64,000 nt of DNA from Muricea muricata (taxonomy: Eukaryota > Cnidaria > Anthozoa > Malacalcyonacea > Plexauridae). Below the pieces are notes generated by a model that was not told the DNA's origin, did no database searches, and saw only the letters and a program-made list of their open reading frames with translations. Position numbers and translations under genes: made by a program. Of this stretch, positions 37,681 to 49,984 are shown one piece after another (positions within the stretch are counted from its first letter, which is position 1; every line of letters begins with the position of its first letter). The DNA is taken from NCBI GenBank assembly GCA_963855995.1, contig OY979716.1, forward strand, positions 47,015,213-47,079,212, read 5' to 3'.

Positions 37681-38041
37681 TGGCGAAATTTAGCGAACGC
37701 TTGTGGGAAACCGCTTTTTTGGTCGTCAAACGGCAATTTGGGATGGCGAGCTTGCTTACCGATCCGGGCAAGGCATCAAGGCGTTCTTCGAAACTGCGTT
37801 TCGCATTCTTGTTAATTTGCCAACTGGTTCTAGCAAATCTTTGATATATCAAAGTCTGCCGATTGTGGCTGGTATTCTTCATGAACGACGTCTTTGTTCG
37901 AGCATAATTTTAGTCATCTCACCTCTTCATGCCCTCATGAAAGATCAAGTTTCCTTCGACATCATTATTTTCCTGCCACAGCTGTTGTTGACAAGTGAAG
38001 AAGTGGACGCCATTGACGAAGCACACTGTACAGTTCAGTGG
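37681..38041 (+). pseudogene. RecQ-like DEAH helicase fragment
   Basis: ATG at 37681 starts MAKFSERLWETAFLVVKRQF. After one frameshift (about 37740-37780) the frame of 37703 reads FRILVNLPTGSSKSLIYQSL (Walker A with Gly to Ser: GSSKS for GSGKS), ILVISPLHALMKDQV (motif Ia), then jumps to EEVDAIDEAHCTVQW (DEAH box, partly deleted before it). Superfamily 2 RecQ helicases unwind DNA; this copy has only the first third, an internal deletion and a frameshift, so it is not functional. It probably rode in with a mobile element, as RecQ-like fragments commonly do; that is an inference. Confidence 0.65.
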
Positions 38042-39329
38042 TGAGTGCACACATTAAGTTTTATAGCTTTTAACATTAGATATCAAGTCCATGTATAATG
38101 TATGACCATTCTTTTCCCGGATATAAGAATACAAGGCCTTTTTTTAAAATGAATACCTGAAACAGAATGGCTTTAGTAAATGTTTTACCTCTCAAAACAA
38201 TCAGAACGTAGACATCATGGAGAGATTTGTATTTCTTTCCTCAGGCCTACCCACCTCCTCCCACCCCTGAACTACAGTAGCATATAGGGACTGGCCAACT
38301 TAAGCCCATTCATAATAGACTTTTAGCGTAAATGAATACATAGCTAACTACATTGACCAGAGTTTTTTAATTTAATTTTTACAAGATGTTTACCTGGTCG
38401 AGGTTAAGGCCATTTCGACAATGGTGTGGTTGCTTGGGAGAAGTGGCATCATTAAAACCAATGAATCAAAGTTACTTGTTCCTGCAACAGATACAAAAGC
38501 AAACCAGATCCAGATTTTCGAAAGACTTAGCATGAAATCATCACAAATGTAGAAGATTGAACAGAGGCGGATCTAGAATTTTTCACACATCAGTCGAACG
38601 CCGAAGGCGTGAGCCATGCTAGGAGGGGTCCGGGGGCATGCACCCTCCCCCCCCCCCCCGGCAAAATTTTGAAATCTAGACTCTCTCGTAGAAGGAATCA
38701 TTTTCTAAAGAAATGAATGATGATAATGATATAAATTTGCATAGCATGACCAAATTGTCGGGCTGATGGAGTAACTCCACACATGGAGTAACTACAGTAT
38801 TCTGTGACGGATGTTTTAAATCTTCTGTTTTAGCCATTTGCTTGGATGCTTCAGGGAAGCATTAAAATCGTCTTGATGGAGTGTTTATTGACATAGACGC
38901 ATTCAGGTATGCAGTGGCTTTATAGCTCATTTATAATTACCAGTTGTATAGCCGAGCACAGTTTATACTACAATATGGCATGTATTTGATTAATGCGCCT
39001 TATGGCGGTATTCTAACGAACTATTCATTCAACATAGTATCCTAGACATTTATTTGGTTTGTTTCCATTACCTTTATACCCTTATCCTCACAACCATTTA
39101 CCTTGCGACTCCAGCTTGGAATTTGACCAGTTTGTATGCTTTTCGTAATTTAATATGATTTGCCCTCATGGGCTGTTATGTGTTTTCTTATTGATTCTCT
39201 TATGGGTTTGTAGAATTTGCCTTATGGCACTGGAATGTTGGAATTCGCCTTATGGCACCGTGTACGTCAATTAGCACGGAGTCATGGGTTTTTTGCTAAG
39301 ACTTGTATGTGCCAAGTTTTGTGCAAATA
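38042..39329. other. No gene recognised
   Basis: A gaggcggatctag.. start followed by ggggtccggggg and a C-run at 38563-38660 resembles a degraded hAT-type terminus. A ttatggc-containing stretch at 39180-39260 is repetitive. No ORF of interest. Confidence 0.4.
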
Positions 39330-40664
39330 AAATGAAAAAAGACTAGCCGTACATAATGAGATCATAATCTCTGGTGCCAACGAAAAAGAGCATGACGCAC
39401 CACTCAAGAAAGTCCTTAAGCAAGCAAGAGAAGATCCAACTACGAATCACCGAATTGAAATACCTTGGCAACATCGTCAGCGTAAAAAGAATTCACACAC
39501 GATCCAGAAAAGTCATCGAAGTGCCACCACTAGAGAACAAGCAAGATTTACGACGCCTATTAGGAATGGTCAACTACCTTTCACAGTATATACCCAACAT
39601 GTTCGAAATTACAGCACCACTGCGTAGCCTTCTCAAGAAAGACATACAATGGTCTTGGCATGACGAACATCAGAAATCACTTCAAAGAATCCAGAAAGTT
39701 CTCACGAACAGCCCAGTTTTGAACTTCTACGACATTAACAAGCCTACTATCTTGCAAGTTGATGCGTCACAAGGTGGTTTGCATGCATGCTTACTTCAGG
39801 ACGCACACTTTGTTATGTATGCCTCTAGATCTCTTACCGTCGCCGAGCAGCATTATCCCAAATAGAGAAGGAGTTGCTCGCAATTGTGTTTGCATGTGAA
39901 CGCTTGAACAATTTATTTACGACAAACAGTCACAGTGCAGAGCGACCACAAACTGCTGGAAGCCATTATAGCAAAACCACTGTGCTACCTGTGCAACATA
40001 TAAAATGACTAACCGGAAAGAACCAATGATAGCACATCCAGTCCCTGAACGACCGTGGCAAAAGCTAGGAACTGATCTGTGGGAAATTAAAGGGAAAAAT
40101 TATCTCGTCGTAGTCGATTACTATTCAAAATTCATCGAAACAGCTCTGCTTTCAAAGAAGACAGCAGGAACAGCTATTAAACAATTACAAAATCGATTTT
40201 CGCAAGACACGAAATTACAAACGAGTTGGTATCCGACAAACCCAACGTATGTTCAATCAAATCGCATGAGCGAGAAAGCAGTTCAAACCGTAAAACGGAT
40301 CTTGAAGAAAGCCAACGATCCATACATTGGCCTCATGGAATACCGAAACACGCCTATTACAGGGATGGCATACTCCCCTACGCAACTGCTGATGGGTCGC
40401 ATCGCAACAACAAAGATACCAACATCAAAAGAGTTACCGAGCGGAGCAAAGCAGCAACTCGCACAGCGACAGAAACCCCAGAAATTTAACTACGACAAAT
40501 CAACGAAACCACTACCACGTCTTGAAAAAGGAAAAAATGTCCACCTACGTCAAGACGACATTTGGGTACCAGCCACCAAAACGGGACTAGTCTCTACCCC
40601 AAGGTCATATAACATCACAACACCAAATGGACAACAATGCCGCAGAATCCACCACGAATCATAA
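39330..40664 (+). pseudogene. Gypsy-type pol fragment
   Basis: A first frame (39374-39865) holds the end of RT (ELKYLGNIVS), the connection RRLLGMVNYLSQYIPN, ITAPLRSLLKKDIQW and RNase H start (LQVDASQGGLHACLLQD). After frame breaks, 40005-40664 reads integrase: PWQKLGTDLWEIKGKNYLVV (first Asp), SKFIETALLSKKT, then a jump over the SDNGP region to the C-terminal half (GLMEYRNTPI, YSPTQLLMGR). RT palm, second integrase Asp region, gag and LTRs are missing. It is a different family from the 43992-48936 element. Confidence 0.8.
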
Positions 40665-41166
40665 TCTACCAAAGTGAAAATAATGATGAGAAGACCACCT
40701 AAATAATCCTTTACCACAGCCCCGCCAAGACCCCTCAAATCTACAAAATCCTAGAAGATCAGCAAGAAGAACAGTAGCGCCAAAAAAGTATCAGGACTAT
40801 ACCATGAAATAATTAATTTTCACAAATATTTGGAACAATATGCCATAAATAAGAACTCAGCTATCTCGACCAGCAGATAGCACGAACATGACCATTCATA
40901 TTAAAGTATTAATTTAATAACATTGTTTTAATGTAATATTGTCATAATTTAAAGACATCAACCAATATTTGACTATTTATGTATTTTTATGTGATAAACA
41001 AAATATATTGATATTCGGGAGTTAACGCGAATAGCATAGCATAGTTTATTACAGATTTGAGTCAGAAATATATTGTTTATTTGAATTTGAAGCAGTTAAA
41101 GTGGTTCAACCAACAAATACTGTAGGAAAGTGAATGAGATGCAGAAACTAGCAACCTCGATCCTAG
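40665..41166. other. No gene recognised
   Basis: AT-rich DNA downstream of the pol fragment; could include its 3' end, but no LTR pair is visible. Confidence 0.4.
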
Positions 41167-41814
41167 GGCCTTTTCTTGAATTGGGGAAGGGAAAAGGCCC
41201 TGGCATCGGCTGGTCTATTTTGTAATCCCATTGGCTCATTCAAACTGTCAATTAAATCATTTAAGAGTATAATTTATTCATAAAATACAACTGAAGAGAG
41301 ATTTAAATCATTTATACCCTTTTCTTAGTTTGTTTATGTAGCTTTAAATCACTTATTCGGCTGACTCTTAACACTCTTCGTATAAAGTCATATACGTAAA
41401 ATATCCGTATGCTTCATTATCGGAATTTGATGAAGGTATAGGGACAACTTATGCATGTTATCAGCTCACACACGGCAATCTTCTAAACAAGTTTTAACTG
41501 TATTATACCTACTAAGGACTTACTCTACCAGGTTTAACATATTACTTTATTTCATTGGGCATTGTAGTGTCATATATACAGCCGAAGATGTAGAGCCAGA
41601 TATAGTCCGTAGAAGGTTTCTTTTATAGGAAGTTATTTACCTTAAAGCTAGCTGTATTGCATAGAACGTTAAAAATTACTTCTCTGACTTATCATTTATG
41701 CAAACACTCACAGAGACCACAGAAATTAACATATTCTTACACCCAGATATTCTGGGTGTCATGTAACCAGCCGATGCCAGGAGCTTTTCCCTTCCTTAAT
41801 TCAAGAAAAGGCCT
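41167..41814. mobile_element. Foldback MITE with ~48-bp inverted ends
   Basis: ggccttttcttgaattgggg.. to ..tggcatcggctgg at the left is mirrored by ccagccgatgccagg.. to ..aattcaagaaaaggcc at the right. It is about 650 bp with no ORF. It abuts the truncated left side of the second Harbinger. Confidence 0.8.
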
Positions 41815-41939
41815 TAAAGGTTAAGAAACTAGAACTGAAACAGAAACTTGTGATATACAAAAACTTTTTGTACAGTAGTGTTCTAATGCCCTTCACGCCC
41901 GTGTGTTTTTTAGAGTTTAATTTGTTTCACATAGCCCTA

Positions 41940-42303
41940 TCTGATGAAAGAGTACTCCAATGGTGGTTCTACGGCCCAGGAACAATACTTTGGTATGACC
42001 TTATGCCTGTCACGCATGGTTATCGAGTGCTCCTTTGGTCGACTTAAAGCCCGTTTTGGTGCCCTTAAAAGACCAATGGATATCAATCTTGACAAACTAC
42101 CATATGTAATATATGCTTGCTTAGCCCTACACAATTTTTGTGAGCTGAATAATGAAAGAATTGGAGAAGACAAAGTTGCCACTGCTATAGATTATGACAG
42201 AGAGTTTCAGCCAGCTGTTTCCACTAATAACTTTAGAACTGATTGTAATGAGGCAGAAGGAAAAAGAATCAGAAGGACATTGACCAGATACTTTGATCCT
42301 TGA
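41940..42303 (+). pseudogene. Harbinger transposase, C-terminal fragment
   Basis: Open frame of 119 codons from 41944. It reads KEYSNGGSTAQEQYFG, then RMVIECSFGRLKARFGALKR (the catalytic Glu box), LPYVIYACLALHNFCE and a tail ending TRYFDP. This is the last quarter of a DDE_Tnp_4 transposase of a different lineage from the 14887 gene. The Asp motifs and N-terminus are absent, with sequence lost near 41940. It pairs with the minus-strand Myb/SANT remnant at 43840-43991 plus 48937-49846. Confidence 0.85.
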
Positions 42304-42881
42304 ACATGAGTAAGCTGCTACACAATAGTAGGGTTCTAGATTAAACTGAATATTAAACTGTTGTTTTACTTAGGTTTGTCTTGTAAAATATCAAACTGTT
42401 AGTAAACTGTAAGTAGTGACTCACTAGTTTAGCTGCATTGTCAAAGCCTTTCATCCAGCCATGAGTGGGTTAACCTATTAGGCAGGTCATCTAGGTGGGT
42501 TTACTTATTTTCTGATTTTACTCCTTAATCTAATCATGCGCAACAGTATCCCTAGCATCATTTGCTTTGACAAAAAGCTTTACTTAAAAGACAAAAAGAT
42601 TCTGCTTGGACATTGATACATGGGTTCACACTGCTTGTACTACATTCCTGTTAATACTTGCAAGAGAAGTACAAAAGCTTCAATAGGAGTTAGCTTTTAT
42701 TTAAAATGTATAATTATGATAATAAAATTAGTGTCATAGTGTGTTTACAAAATCTCTTAAAAGTAATTTTTGTCTAAAATATATCAATACAAACATACAG
42801 TCTGAATCATGCATGATGTAATATTACCCACTAGTACAGCAATATAAATAATATACAATGCTATAATAAATACAATATTAA
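42304..42881. other. Inter-gene part of Harbinger 2
   Basis: AT-rich 3' flank of the transposase remnant with no coding features. Confidence 0.4.
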
Positions 42882-43654
42882 GGGGGTCCGCTACTATATA
42901 ATTTCCAAATTTATCAATTTTCAAAATTTGCAGAAGATATTTTTCATGACGTTCTATAAGTATTGCCAGAGTTTGAAGCACACAAAATGTTTGCTAACGG
43001 AGAAATTGAGAAAAATGTATATCTTGCTAGGGTAAAACCATGATTTTACCCTGAACAAAAGGGAGCCTTTCATTGGCTTTGTTGCGCGTTTTATTGTTCT
43101 GATGCATTGTTTTGTTAAAGTTATTAATATATGCAAAAGAAACATTAAGCTATTTTTTTTGGCTGTTGAAAAGGACAATTTTCCACATTTCAAACACAAC
43201 AACTCGGCTGATACTCAATATTTAAATGTGAAACTTTCTGATAACGCAGTAACATCTCTTCGCTAGGAGATAAACCTAAAATAAGCGATCTTTTCTATAA
43301 TTTAGCAAAGGTATTGCAATATTGAATGCACAGTTTAAACATTCAAAAATATAATTGTTGATTTCAGAGGTGCTTTTTTCATTTTTATGGAATAGTTTAG
43401 GCTCACTTCCCAGACATTTTCTTTGGTAATAAACAAAAATTTGTTTTAAGTTTCTATCATCTATATTTCTTTCGAAATCATGCATACAAAATTGCTTAAA
43501 TTTAAGCTTAGAAGACACTCTATTTCGGTAACTATGGCAACGTTAATATTTAATATCACATTTTTCAGGTCAGAGAAGGAGACTTAACAATATAGTTAAA
43601 CTATAGTCTGATAGCATTAAAAAAGAAAAAAAAATTCTTTAGTAGTGGACCCCC
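42882..43654. mobile_element. TTAA-flanked non-autonomous transposon, copy 2
   Basis: 773 bp, ends gggggtccgctact / agtagtggaccccc, preceded by TTAA (42878-42881) and followed by TTAT (43655-43658, one change). It aligns end to end with 6919-7688. Both copies carry alignable but broken minus-strand reading frames (for example MHDFERNI-like at 43276-43518), probably noncoding relics. Confidence 0.8.
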
Positions 43655-43671
43655 TTATAATACCCTTTATG

Positions 43672-43712
43672 TACTACTCTAACCCTTACTCTAACCCTTA
43701 CTCTAACCCTAT
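43672..43712. repeat. Short CTAACCCTTA tandem
   Basis: Three units of ctaacccttact(c), telomere-like in composition but far too short and imperfect to be called an interstitial telomere. Confidence 0.6.
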
Positions 43713-43839
43713 GTCAAAATTTTCTCATTCGCTTTTACTCAATCCTAATGGATACACATGCAAGATAATCAAGCTGTGAAATCCATAATGTTCAGGTTTC
43801 AATTTTGGTTTGATTGTGTCTATGTAATGTTTGCACAGT

Positions 43840-43991
43840 TTAGAAGTTATCATGTTGAAATTGTGATTGGGTGAACTGGTTGTTGAACATGTCATTTTCC
43901 ATATTCCTGGGTGAGTTAGGTGGACGTTGACCAGGCATTCTTTCATACCTTTCCCGATACCCAATTGGTGGTGCAAATTGTGGAGGCATAT
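43840..43991 (-). pseudogene. C-terminal piece of Harbinger-2 Myb/SANT gene
   Basis: On minus it reads MPPQFAPPIGYRERYERMPG and on through a Pro/Gln-rich tail to a TAA at 43840. It is the continuation of the frame that ends at 48937, cut off by the Gypsy insertion: the CATAT left of the LTR and CATAG right of it are the target duplication, and the frames match across it. Confidence 0.75.
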
Positions 43992-44097
43992 TGTCATATC
44001 CGGTTCTATTGTATACTTCATGTAATATACGATATATGAGATAGGAGCACGAGTGATAAATAAAAGTTTATTCCTAAACACCGCTTTAGACTGTTCA
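43992..44097 (+). repeat. Gypsy 5' LTR
   Basis: 106 bp, TG..CA bounded, matching 48831-48936 with only a few differences. It ends in ccgctttagactgttca; an aataaa-type motif (gataaataaaag) lies inside. Confidence 0.92.
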
Positions 44098-44313
44098 TAT
44101 GGCGACGAGGATTAAATCTACAAACACTAAAGAGAATGAATAAGAACAGAGTAAATAAGGAGAACTCTAGGCTATTGCATCCTGCTTTATCTAGGTAAGA
44201 TAGAACATTTTGGCACATTTGAGAGTAAAAACGAAAGGCCGCCATCTTGAATTTCACAAGATTCATCATATCAAAACATAGCTTTCATATTTCACTGAAA
44301 CATTGGTTATACA

Positions 44314-45021
44314 ATGGTAACAGCATTGCTAACGAGCATCAAATCGTGTGCCCCAGAGTTTAAACCTGAGGAACTAACAGATTCGGGCAAAAATATAGAT
44401 CGACGAAGGGTTGAAAATTTCGAACTAGTACTAGATTTTGAAGGTTTAACCGACCCCGAAGAAGGAAAATCCAAGAAGAAGGCAGCCCTGCTCACGGTAG
44501 GTGGACAGGCACTCAGGCAAATTTTCGCCACACTAACAGTCGCGGATGACACTTACAAGGCGACAAAAGACGCATTGACAGCCCACTTTTCGCCAAAGAA
44601 GAACTTGACGGCGGACAGGTATCGATTTTTCTGTACAAAGCCAATATCTCCCGAGGAATCTCATGACCACTGGATAACAAGACTTCGCACAAAAGGGAAT
44701 GACTGTGAATTCGAGAACATGAACTTAGACGAAGCAATTAAGTTAGTGGTCACTCTACACACTCCGTCCGAAAAGCTCCAGCGCGAAATTATTGCCAAGG
44801 ATATGGACTTAAAAATGGTCATTGACAATGCTCGAGCCCTAGAACTGACACAACGAGAAGTGCGCTTTATGAAAAACACGTCGATGGATCCAGTTGCACC
44901 AGAAATCAACAGCGTGTCAGAGCAACAGTTCGAGTCAAAGGGTCGAACCACAGCACCGTTTCGAACAGACATCAAGGAGCAACCAGCACGAAACAAATCA
45001 ACGGTCGAAGTATGGCGATAA
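44314..45021 (+). pseudogene. Gypsy gag
   Basis: 235 codons: capsid-like segment with RRRVENFELVLDFEGLTDPE, ALRQIFATLTVADDTYKATK and FFCTKPISPEESHDHWITRL, the usual Gypsy gag order. A TAA at 45019 interrupts before the nucleocapsid; beyond it the same frame has another stop and then a CCHC zinc knuckle (CHKCKKKGHFAVIC, about 45073-45114). Pol follows in the -1 frame, overlapping the knuckle, as expected for frameshift expression. Structural role: particle formation around element RNA. Confidence 0.85.
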
Positions 45022-45071
45022 TATGGACAGCAAACACCACACTGAGGGAAATGTAAAGCACGAGGAGCAAC

Positions 45072-48000
45072 ATGCCACAAATGCAAGAAAAAGGGACATT
45101 TTGCAGTTATTTGCCAATCCAATCCAAACCAGCCAAAACAGTTCAGTCAATCGAACAAGACCACAGTCAGAACGGCGGCGATGATGATCCACAAACCTCC
45201 TACAAGTTCAACCAGGTGACATGGAGACTTGATCAAGTTTCAACCAACTCACCTGCACCACAGCAACCAAATGAATATAACACCAAGGTGACTATTCGCA
45301 TCCAAGACCAGCGACTAAAGGTCCAAGTCGACACAGGAGCAGAAGTAAACATCATCGACCACACCACATATCGAAACCTTAGTAGAAAACCACAACTGTA
45401 CAGCACAAACGCAAAACTGAAACCATGCGGATCCAAACCCACACCCGTGAAAGGATATCTCCGAGCAACGGTTCGAGCAAATGGCCGGCAAGTGAACACC
45501 ACCTTCTACGTAACAGCAGAAATATCAGCGGCACCTATCATTAGAAAATATACTGCTTTTGACCTGGACATCCTTAAAATAAGCGTGAATGAGCTGCTCC
45601 CACAACCAGCAAGGAAACAAACATCCACACCTTCACAAGGACAATCGCCACAAGAGACCCAGATTCCAGACACTCGCCATCCAACTTCTGCACCAACTAG
45701 AGATCAGTCAAAACCGAGAACCACGATACCAGCGAGGCATCATACCTATTCAACCATGTCACAACAATTAACTCCCTTATCCAAAGCCACCAACTATGTC
45801 AAGCACCTACACCAACAGCAACAACACTCACCAAAAGGGATCGTGCAAAAGATTGTTGAGAAACATACAAAAGTATTTGAAGGTATCGGAAAGCACAAAT
45901 ATCGTCAAGTAGACCTCATTATTGATGAGACAGTAACCCCAAAGGTCCAAGCCCAGCGACGAATACCTTTTCCAAAGAGACAACAGTTCGATGAAATTAT
46001 CCAAGAGCTCGAAGACGCAGACATCATTGAGCCGGTAGAAGGCCCAACAGAATGGATATCCAATGTGGTGTTGACCCCAAAAGCTGACCCATCACAACTT
46101 CGGATGAACATTGAAATGACAACGGCTAACGCAGCCATTAAACGTACAAGACACGTCATACCAACGCTGGAAGAACTAAGGTACAAATTGAACGGGGCTA
46201 CACACTTCACCAAGCTCGACATGAAACAGGGATACATGCAACTAGAGCTAAATCCAAAGTCAAGATACATAACCACTTTCTATACTCATTGCGGACTGCG
46301 ACGTTTCAAACAATTGAACTTTGGGACAAATTCAGCTGCAGAACTTTTCCACGAGGAGATCTCTCAGCTGATTGTGGATATCCACAATGCAGATAACCTG
46401 CATGACGACATTATAGTGTACGGCAAGACACAACAAGAACATGACATCGCGCTCGCTCAAGTTCTGCAAAGACTGGAAGATTGTGGACTGACGCTAGGAC
46501 TACCAAAATGCCAGTTTGATCACCCAGTAATCGAATTCTTTGGTACGAAATTTTTGGCTACAGGAATGTCACCAACAGACGACAGAGTAAAGGCCCTTAG
46601 CGAAGCATAACCACCAGCCACAGTTGGAGAAGTGAGATCGTTTCTAGGGATGGAAAACTACAGCGGAAGCTTCATAAGGCGTTATTCGGAAATTACAGCA
46701 CCGCTACGGGAGCTGACGAACAAAAATGCTCGATTTATGTGGACAGATAAGTGTCAGAAAGCGTTTAATAACCTCAAGAAAGAGATGACCAGCCCTCAAG
46801 TCATGTCCTACTATGATCCGACACGATCAACGCAACTGATTGTGGACGCCTCCAAATATGGCCTAGCCAGCATGCTAACTCAGTTGAATCCGGAGACTGG
46901 CAAGCACAAAGTAGTACGATACGACAGTCGAGCTACCACCGCGCCAGAGTCACGATATGCCCAGATCGAGCTCGAAAGTGCAGCCGTTGAATTTGCAATC
47001 AAACGAAACCACATATATCTCTATGGACTTACTGACTTTACAGTCATCACCGACCACAAACCCCTGCTTGCACTCTATAACAACTACCATGCCGACATGC
47101 CGCCACGAATACACAGACACAAGCTCAACCTACAAGGTTACAACTTCAAACTAAAGCATGAAGCAGGGAAAGATAACCCGACCGATTATATGTCCAGACA
47201 CACATCCGAAACGCCGACGACTACAGAGCAGAAGGAACACAAAGAAGCAGAATTGGTCGACACGCACGTGAATGTAATCATACGTGATGATCTTCCTCCA
47301 GCAGTCACTCTGGAGCAAATGAGGGCAGCCACGGCAAAAGATCCCCAAATGCAACTGCTAACTACAGCCGTTCAACGTGGATACATGCGCAACACCGAAA
47401 AAGCAATGCTTAAACCCTATCGCGACATATTCTCGGAACTCTCGGTAGCCCAGAGACTGATATTGCGGGGCAGCAAACTTGTAGTTCCGGAGAAGCTCAG
47501 AGCCCAAGTAATCACACTGGCACACGAGGGACACCAAGGCATCGTAAGAAGCAAACAATTTCTCAGAGCAACCACGTGGTTTCCAGGCATGGACAGACTT
47601 GTGGAGGAAGAGATGGAACCCTGCCTTCCCTGTCAAGTCACGGTGAAAAACCCTCAACAAGAACCTCTTAAGCCGACAAAGTTACCAGTAGAGCCCTGGG
47701 ATGTTCTTGCAACCGACTTACATGGACCCCTCAGCACAGGCGAGTACCTGTTGATCGTTCAATGCCTTTATTCGAGATATCCAGCAGTAGAAATTGTCCA
47801 TTCCACATCCGCAGACGCATGTATCCCTGCGCTAGACAAAATCCTGTCATACTTTGGAATCCCCTCCGAAATAACCAGCGACAACGGGACTCCATACAAT
47901 AGTGAGCAGTTCAAGCAATACGCCAAATACATGGGTTTCAAACACACAAAGAAAATGCCAGACACCCCTTGGGCAAATGGCACGGCCGAAAACTTTATGA

Positions 48001-48266
48001 AAAACCTCGGGAAATTGATCGAAACTGCACAAGAAGAGAAGATCAACTGGCGCCAGGAGCTCCACAGGTTTCTTAGAGCATATAGCGCAACACCCCACCT
48101 AATGACCAACAAGTCACCTGCGTCACTAGTTTTCAACGGTAGAAAATACAAAACCAGACTGCCTACACCAACCAACAAAACGGTACTAGTCTACGACAAG
48201 GAGGTGAGGAGGAATGACAAAATCAGCAAACAGATGATGACAGCACGTCAAAAAGAGCGAGATTAA
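45072..48266 (+). pseudogene. Gypsy pol (protease-RT-RNase H-integrase)
   Basis: One frame with a single internal stop (TAA 46608-46610). Protease active site VQVDTGAEVNIID at residues 85-97; RT from RRIPFPKRQQF, TKLDMKQGYMQLEL (first catalytic Asp) and NLHDDIIVYG (DD near 46404); RNase H LIVDASKYGLASML and TDHKPLLALY; integrase HHCC (GHQGIVRSKQF.., CLPCQ), DLHGPL, TSDNGTPYNSEQF and TAENFMKNLGKL. After 48266 the C-terminal chromatin-side tail continues in another frame (GDKVLCRQQRLKKH, then FFKRLPHD at about 48410). The stop and late frameshift make it inactive, yet catalytic residues are kept, so the copy is fairly young. Confidence 0.9.
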
Positions 48267-48830
48267 GGTGGGGGATAAGGTACTTTGCCGACAACAGAGA
48301 CTCAAGAAGCACACACCTGTGTACAGCAATGAAATTCTACGAGTCATAAAATGAAAAGGAAGTTTGATTGTAGTGAAGGGTGAAACAAGAACAATCACCA
48401 GACATGTTACATTCTTCAAGAGATTACCCCATGACCTCGACGCAGACACTCCAACGCCCACACCCGATCAGGCAACACTAGCACTGGTAGAAGTTATGAC
48501 TCCCCCTCCAACGCCGCCCATGACAGAACAAGTTGAAGATGAAGAACTGCAACAAGGAGATCATTTGCCGCTAGCAGTTGGTCCTGAGGAAAGAGCGAGA
48601 GAACCAGAAACAACACATGAGGTGGACGACCGTCGAGAGAAAGGCGATTACCAGCACGTTTTCGGGATGAGAACTTTGAGTACAATAGCGGTAAAGAAAC
48701 TTGAACCACGGGGAAGGATATCAAAACATTTCACATAGCGAACGCAATGTGATTAACATATGTACATTATCATGTTGAGTTGTTGACAGTTGCAGTTCAG
48801 TTGGTTAGTAACTCGTAAGGAAAGAAAGGA

Positions 48831-48936
48831 TGTCATATCTGGTTCTATTGTATACTTCATGTAATATACGATATATGAGATAGGAGCACGAGTGATAAAT
48901 AAATATTTATTCCTAAACACCGCTTTAGACTGTTCA
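48831..48936 (+). repeat. Gypsy 3' LTR
   Basis: 106-bp match to the 5' LTR, directly preceded by the polypurine tract at 48817-48830 and followed by catag. Confidence 0.92.
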
Positions 48937-49846
48937 CATAGCACATGGTTGAAGCATCACTTGGCGAAGCATTGCAAATCCTTCTACAATAGAACCAATC
49001 AGCTTTTGCATGTTTGAGGTCATTTTCTTCATATTCTCTTCATGCTTTTTGTCCATATCCTCTATTTTGGTAATGATTCTTTTCTTTATTTTTATGTCCT
49101 CCTGGGAAATGTTTAGCAGCTGCGCATCAACCGAAAGTTTTCTTTTGAGTTTTTCTTGCCTGTAGCCCTTCAATCTGGTATTCAACATCTCGTCTTTCTT
49201 TCAGTGTACTACCCATTGGGTCCTTGTTCTCCTGATGTTGGCCTTCTTCAAGAACATTGACTTCAGTTGAGGGAGTACTAGATCTGCTTGATGGTGTATT
49301 TGGCCTATTGGAAGGGGTGTTAAGTTGACTGGTGGCAGAATTTGGTTGACTGTCAGGGGTACTACGGATGCTGGTTGGATTTGGACAGGGAATACTGTTT
49401 TCCAGACCATATTCACCAATATCAATTGTCTCAATAACTGTTGGTATAGTTGTTGTAGCTGGTGAGCCACCCCATATGTCTTGACATATGTCAAAGAAGA
49501 GAAGGACGACTCTTCCATGGCCACTTTTTCTCCACTGTCAATGTCAGCCCGAAACTTTGACCGTATTGCCTTCATTTTGGAAGACAGAATAACTTTGGTC
49601 AGTTCATCTTCTTTGTGCGGAAAACTCCTTGTCGATCTCTGCTGCATTTTCTGGGGGAGGATACTGTGACGAAAATAAGTCTAAAATACCTGAATACTTC
49701 GATTGGCAGGTTTCCCAATCGATATTCTCTGCTGTTTTCGATAATCACGCTCAGAAGAAGATCCACTTCCTGGTCTGTCCACATAGAGGCTCGCTTTTTT
49801 TCTTTGATGACTTTTTATTGCTACTTTCTCGCGAATTCGACATGCT
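48937..49846 (-). pseudogene. Harbinger-2 Myb/SANT-like protein (broken)
   Basis: Reading leftward from ATG 49846 (MSNSRESSNKKSS): basic start, a SANT-like segment (MWTDQEVDLLLSVIIE, then in another frame DWETCQSKYSGIL, then KVILSSKMKAIRSKFRADID), a Ser/Thr/Pro-rich linker, and a Lys/Glu-rich coiled coil (KIKKRIITKIEDMDKKHEEN). At least three frameshifts break it, and the Gypsy at 43992-48936 cuts its C-terminus. Known partner role: binds Harbinger ends and brings in the transposase. Confidence 0.75.
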
Positions 49847-49984
49847 TGCTTTAATAATACTGCACTCACAATTCAGAAACAACACAAAATAGAGCACGTG
49901 TTTTAAAAACCAATGAACCATCACAAATCAAAACAACAACGCGGGCTCATCATGTATGATGGCGCGTGCTCTCTAAACAATTAT

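Larger units (their letters stand above)
43992..48936 (+). mobile_element. Gypsy LTR retrotransposon, near-complete
   Basis: 4945 bp: 106-bp LTRs (TGTCATATC..CTGTTCA), a TATGGCGACGAGGATTAAA segment after the 5' LTR where the primer-binding site is expected, gag, pol in the order protease, RT, RNase H, integrase, and a polypurine tract (aaggaaagaaagga) abutting the 3' LTR. Flanks catat/catag form a 4-5-bp target duplication. The short LTRs and domain order fit Mag-like Gypsy elements, which is an inference. Several stops and frameshifts inactivate it. Confidence 0.92.

Noticed and set aside
43672-43712. Telomere-like CTAACCC repeats
   Set aside because: Three imperfect 12-bp units only; chance or simple-sequence expansion is as likely.
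44307-45502. Long minus-strand ORFs across the Gypsy gag and pol
   Set aside because: Shadows of the plus-strand coding frames, with no domain similarity.
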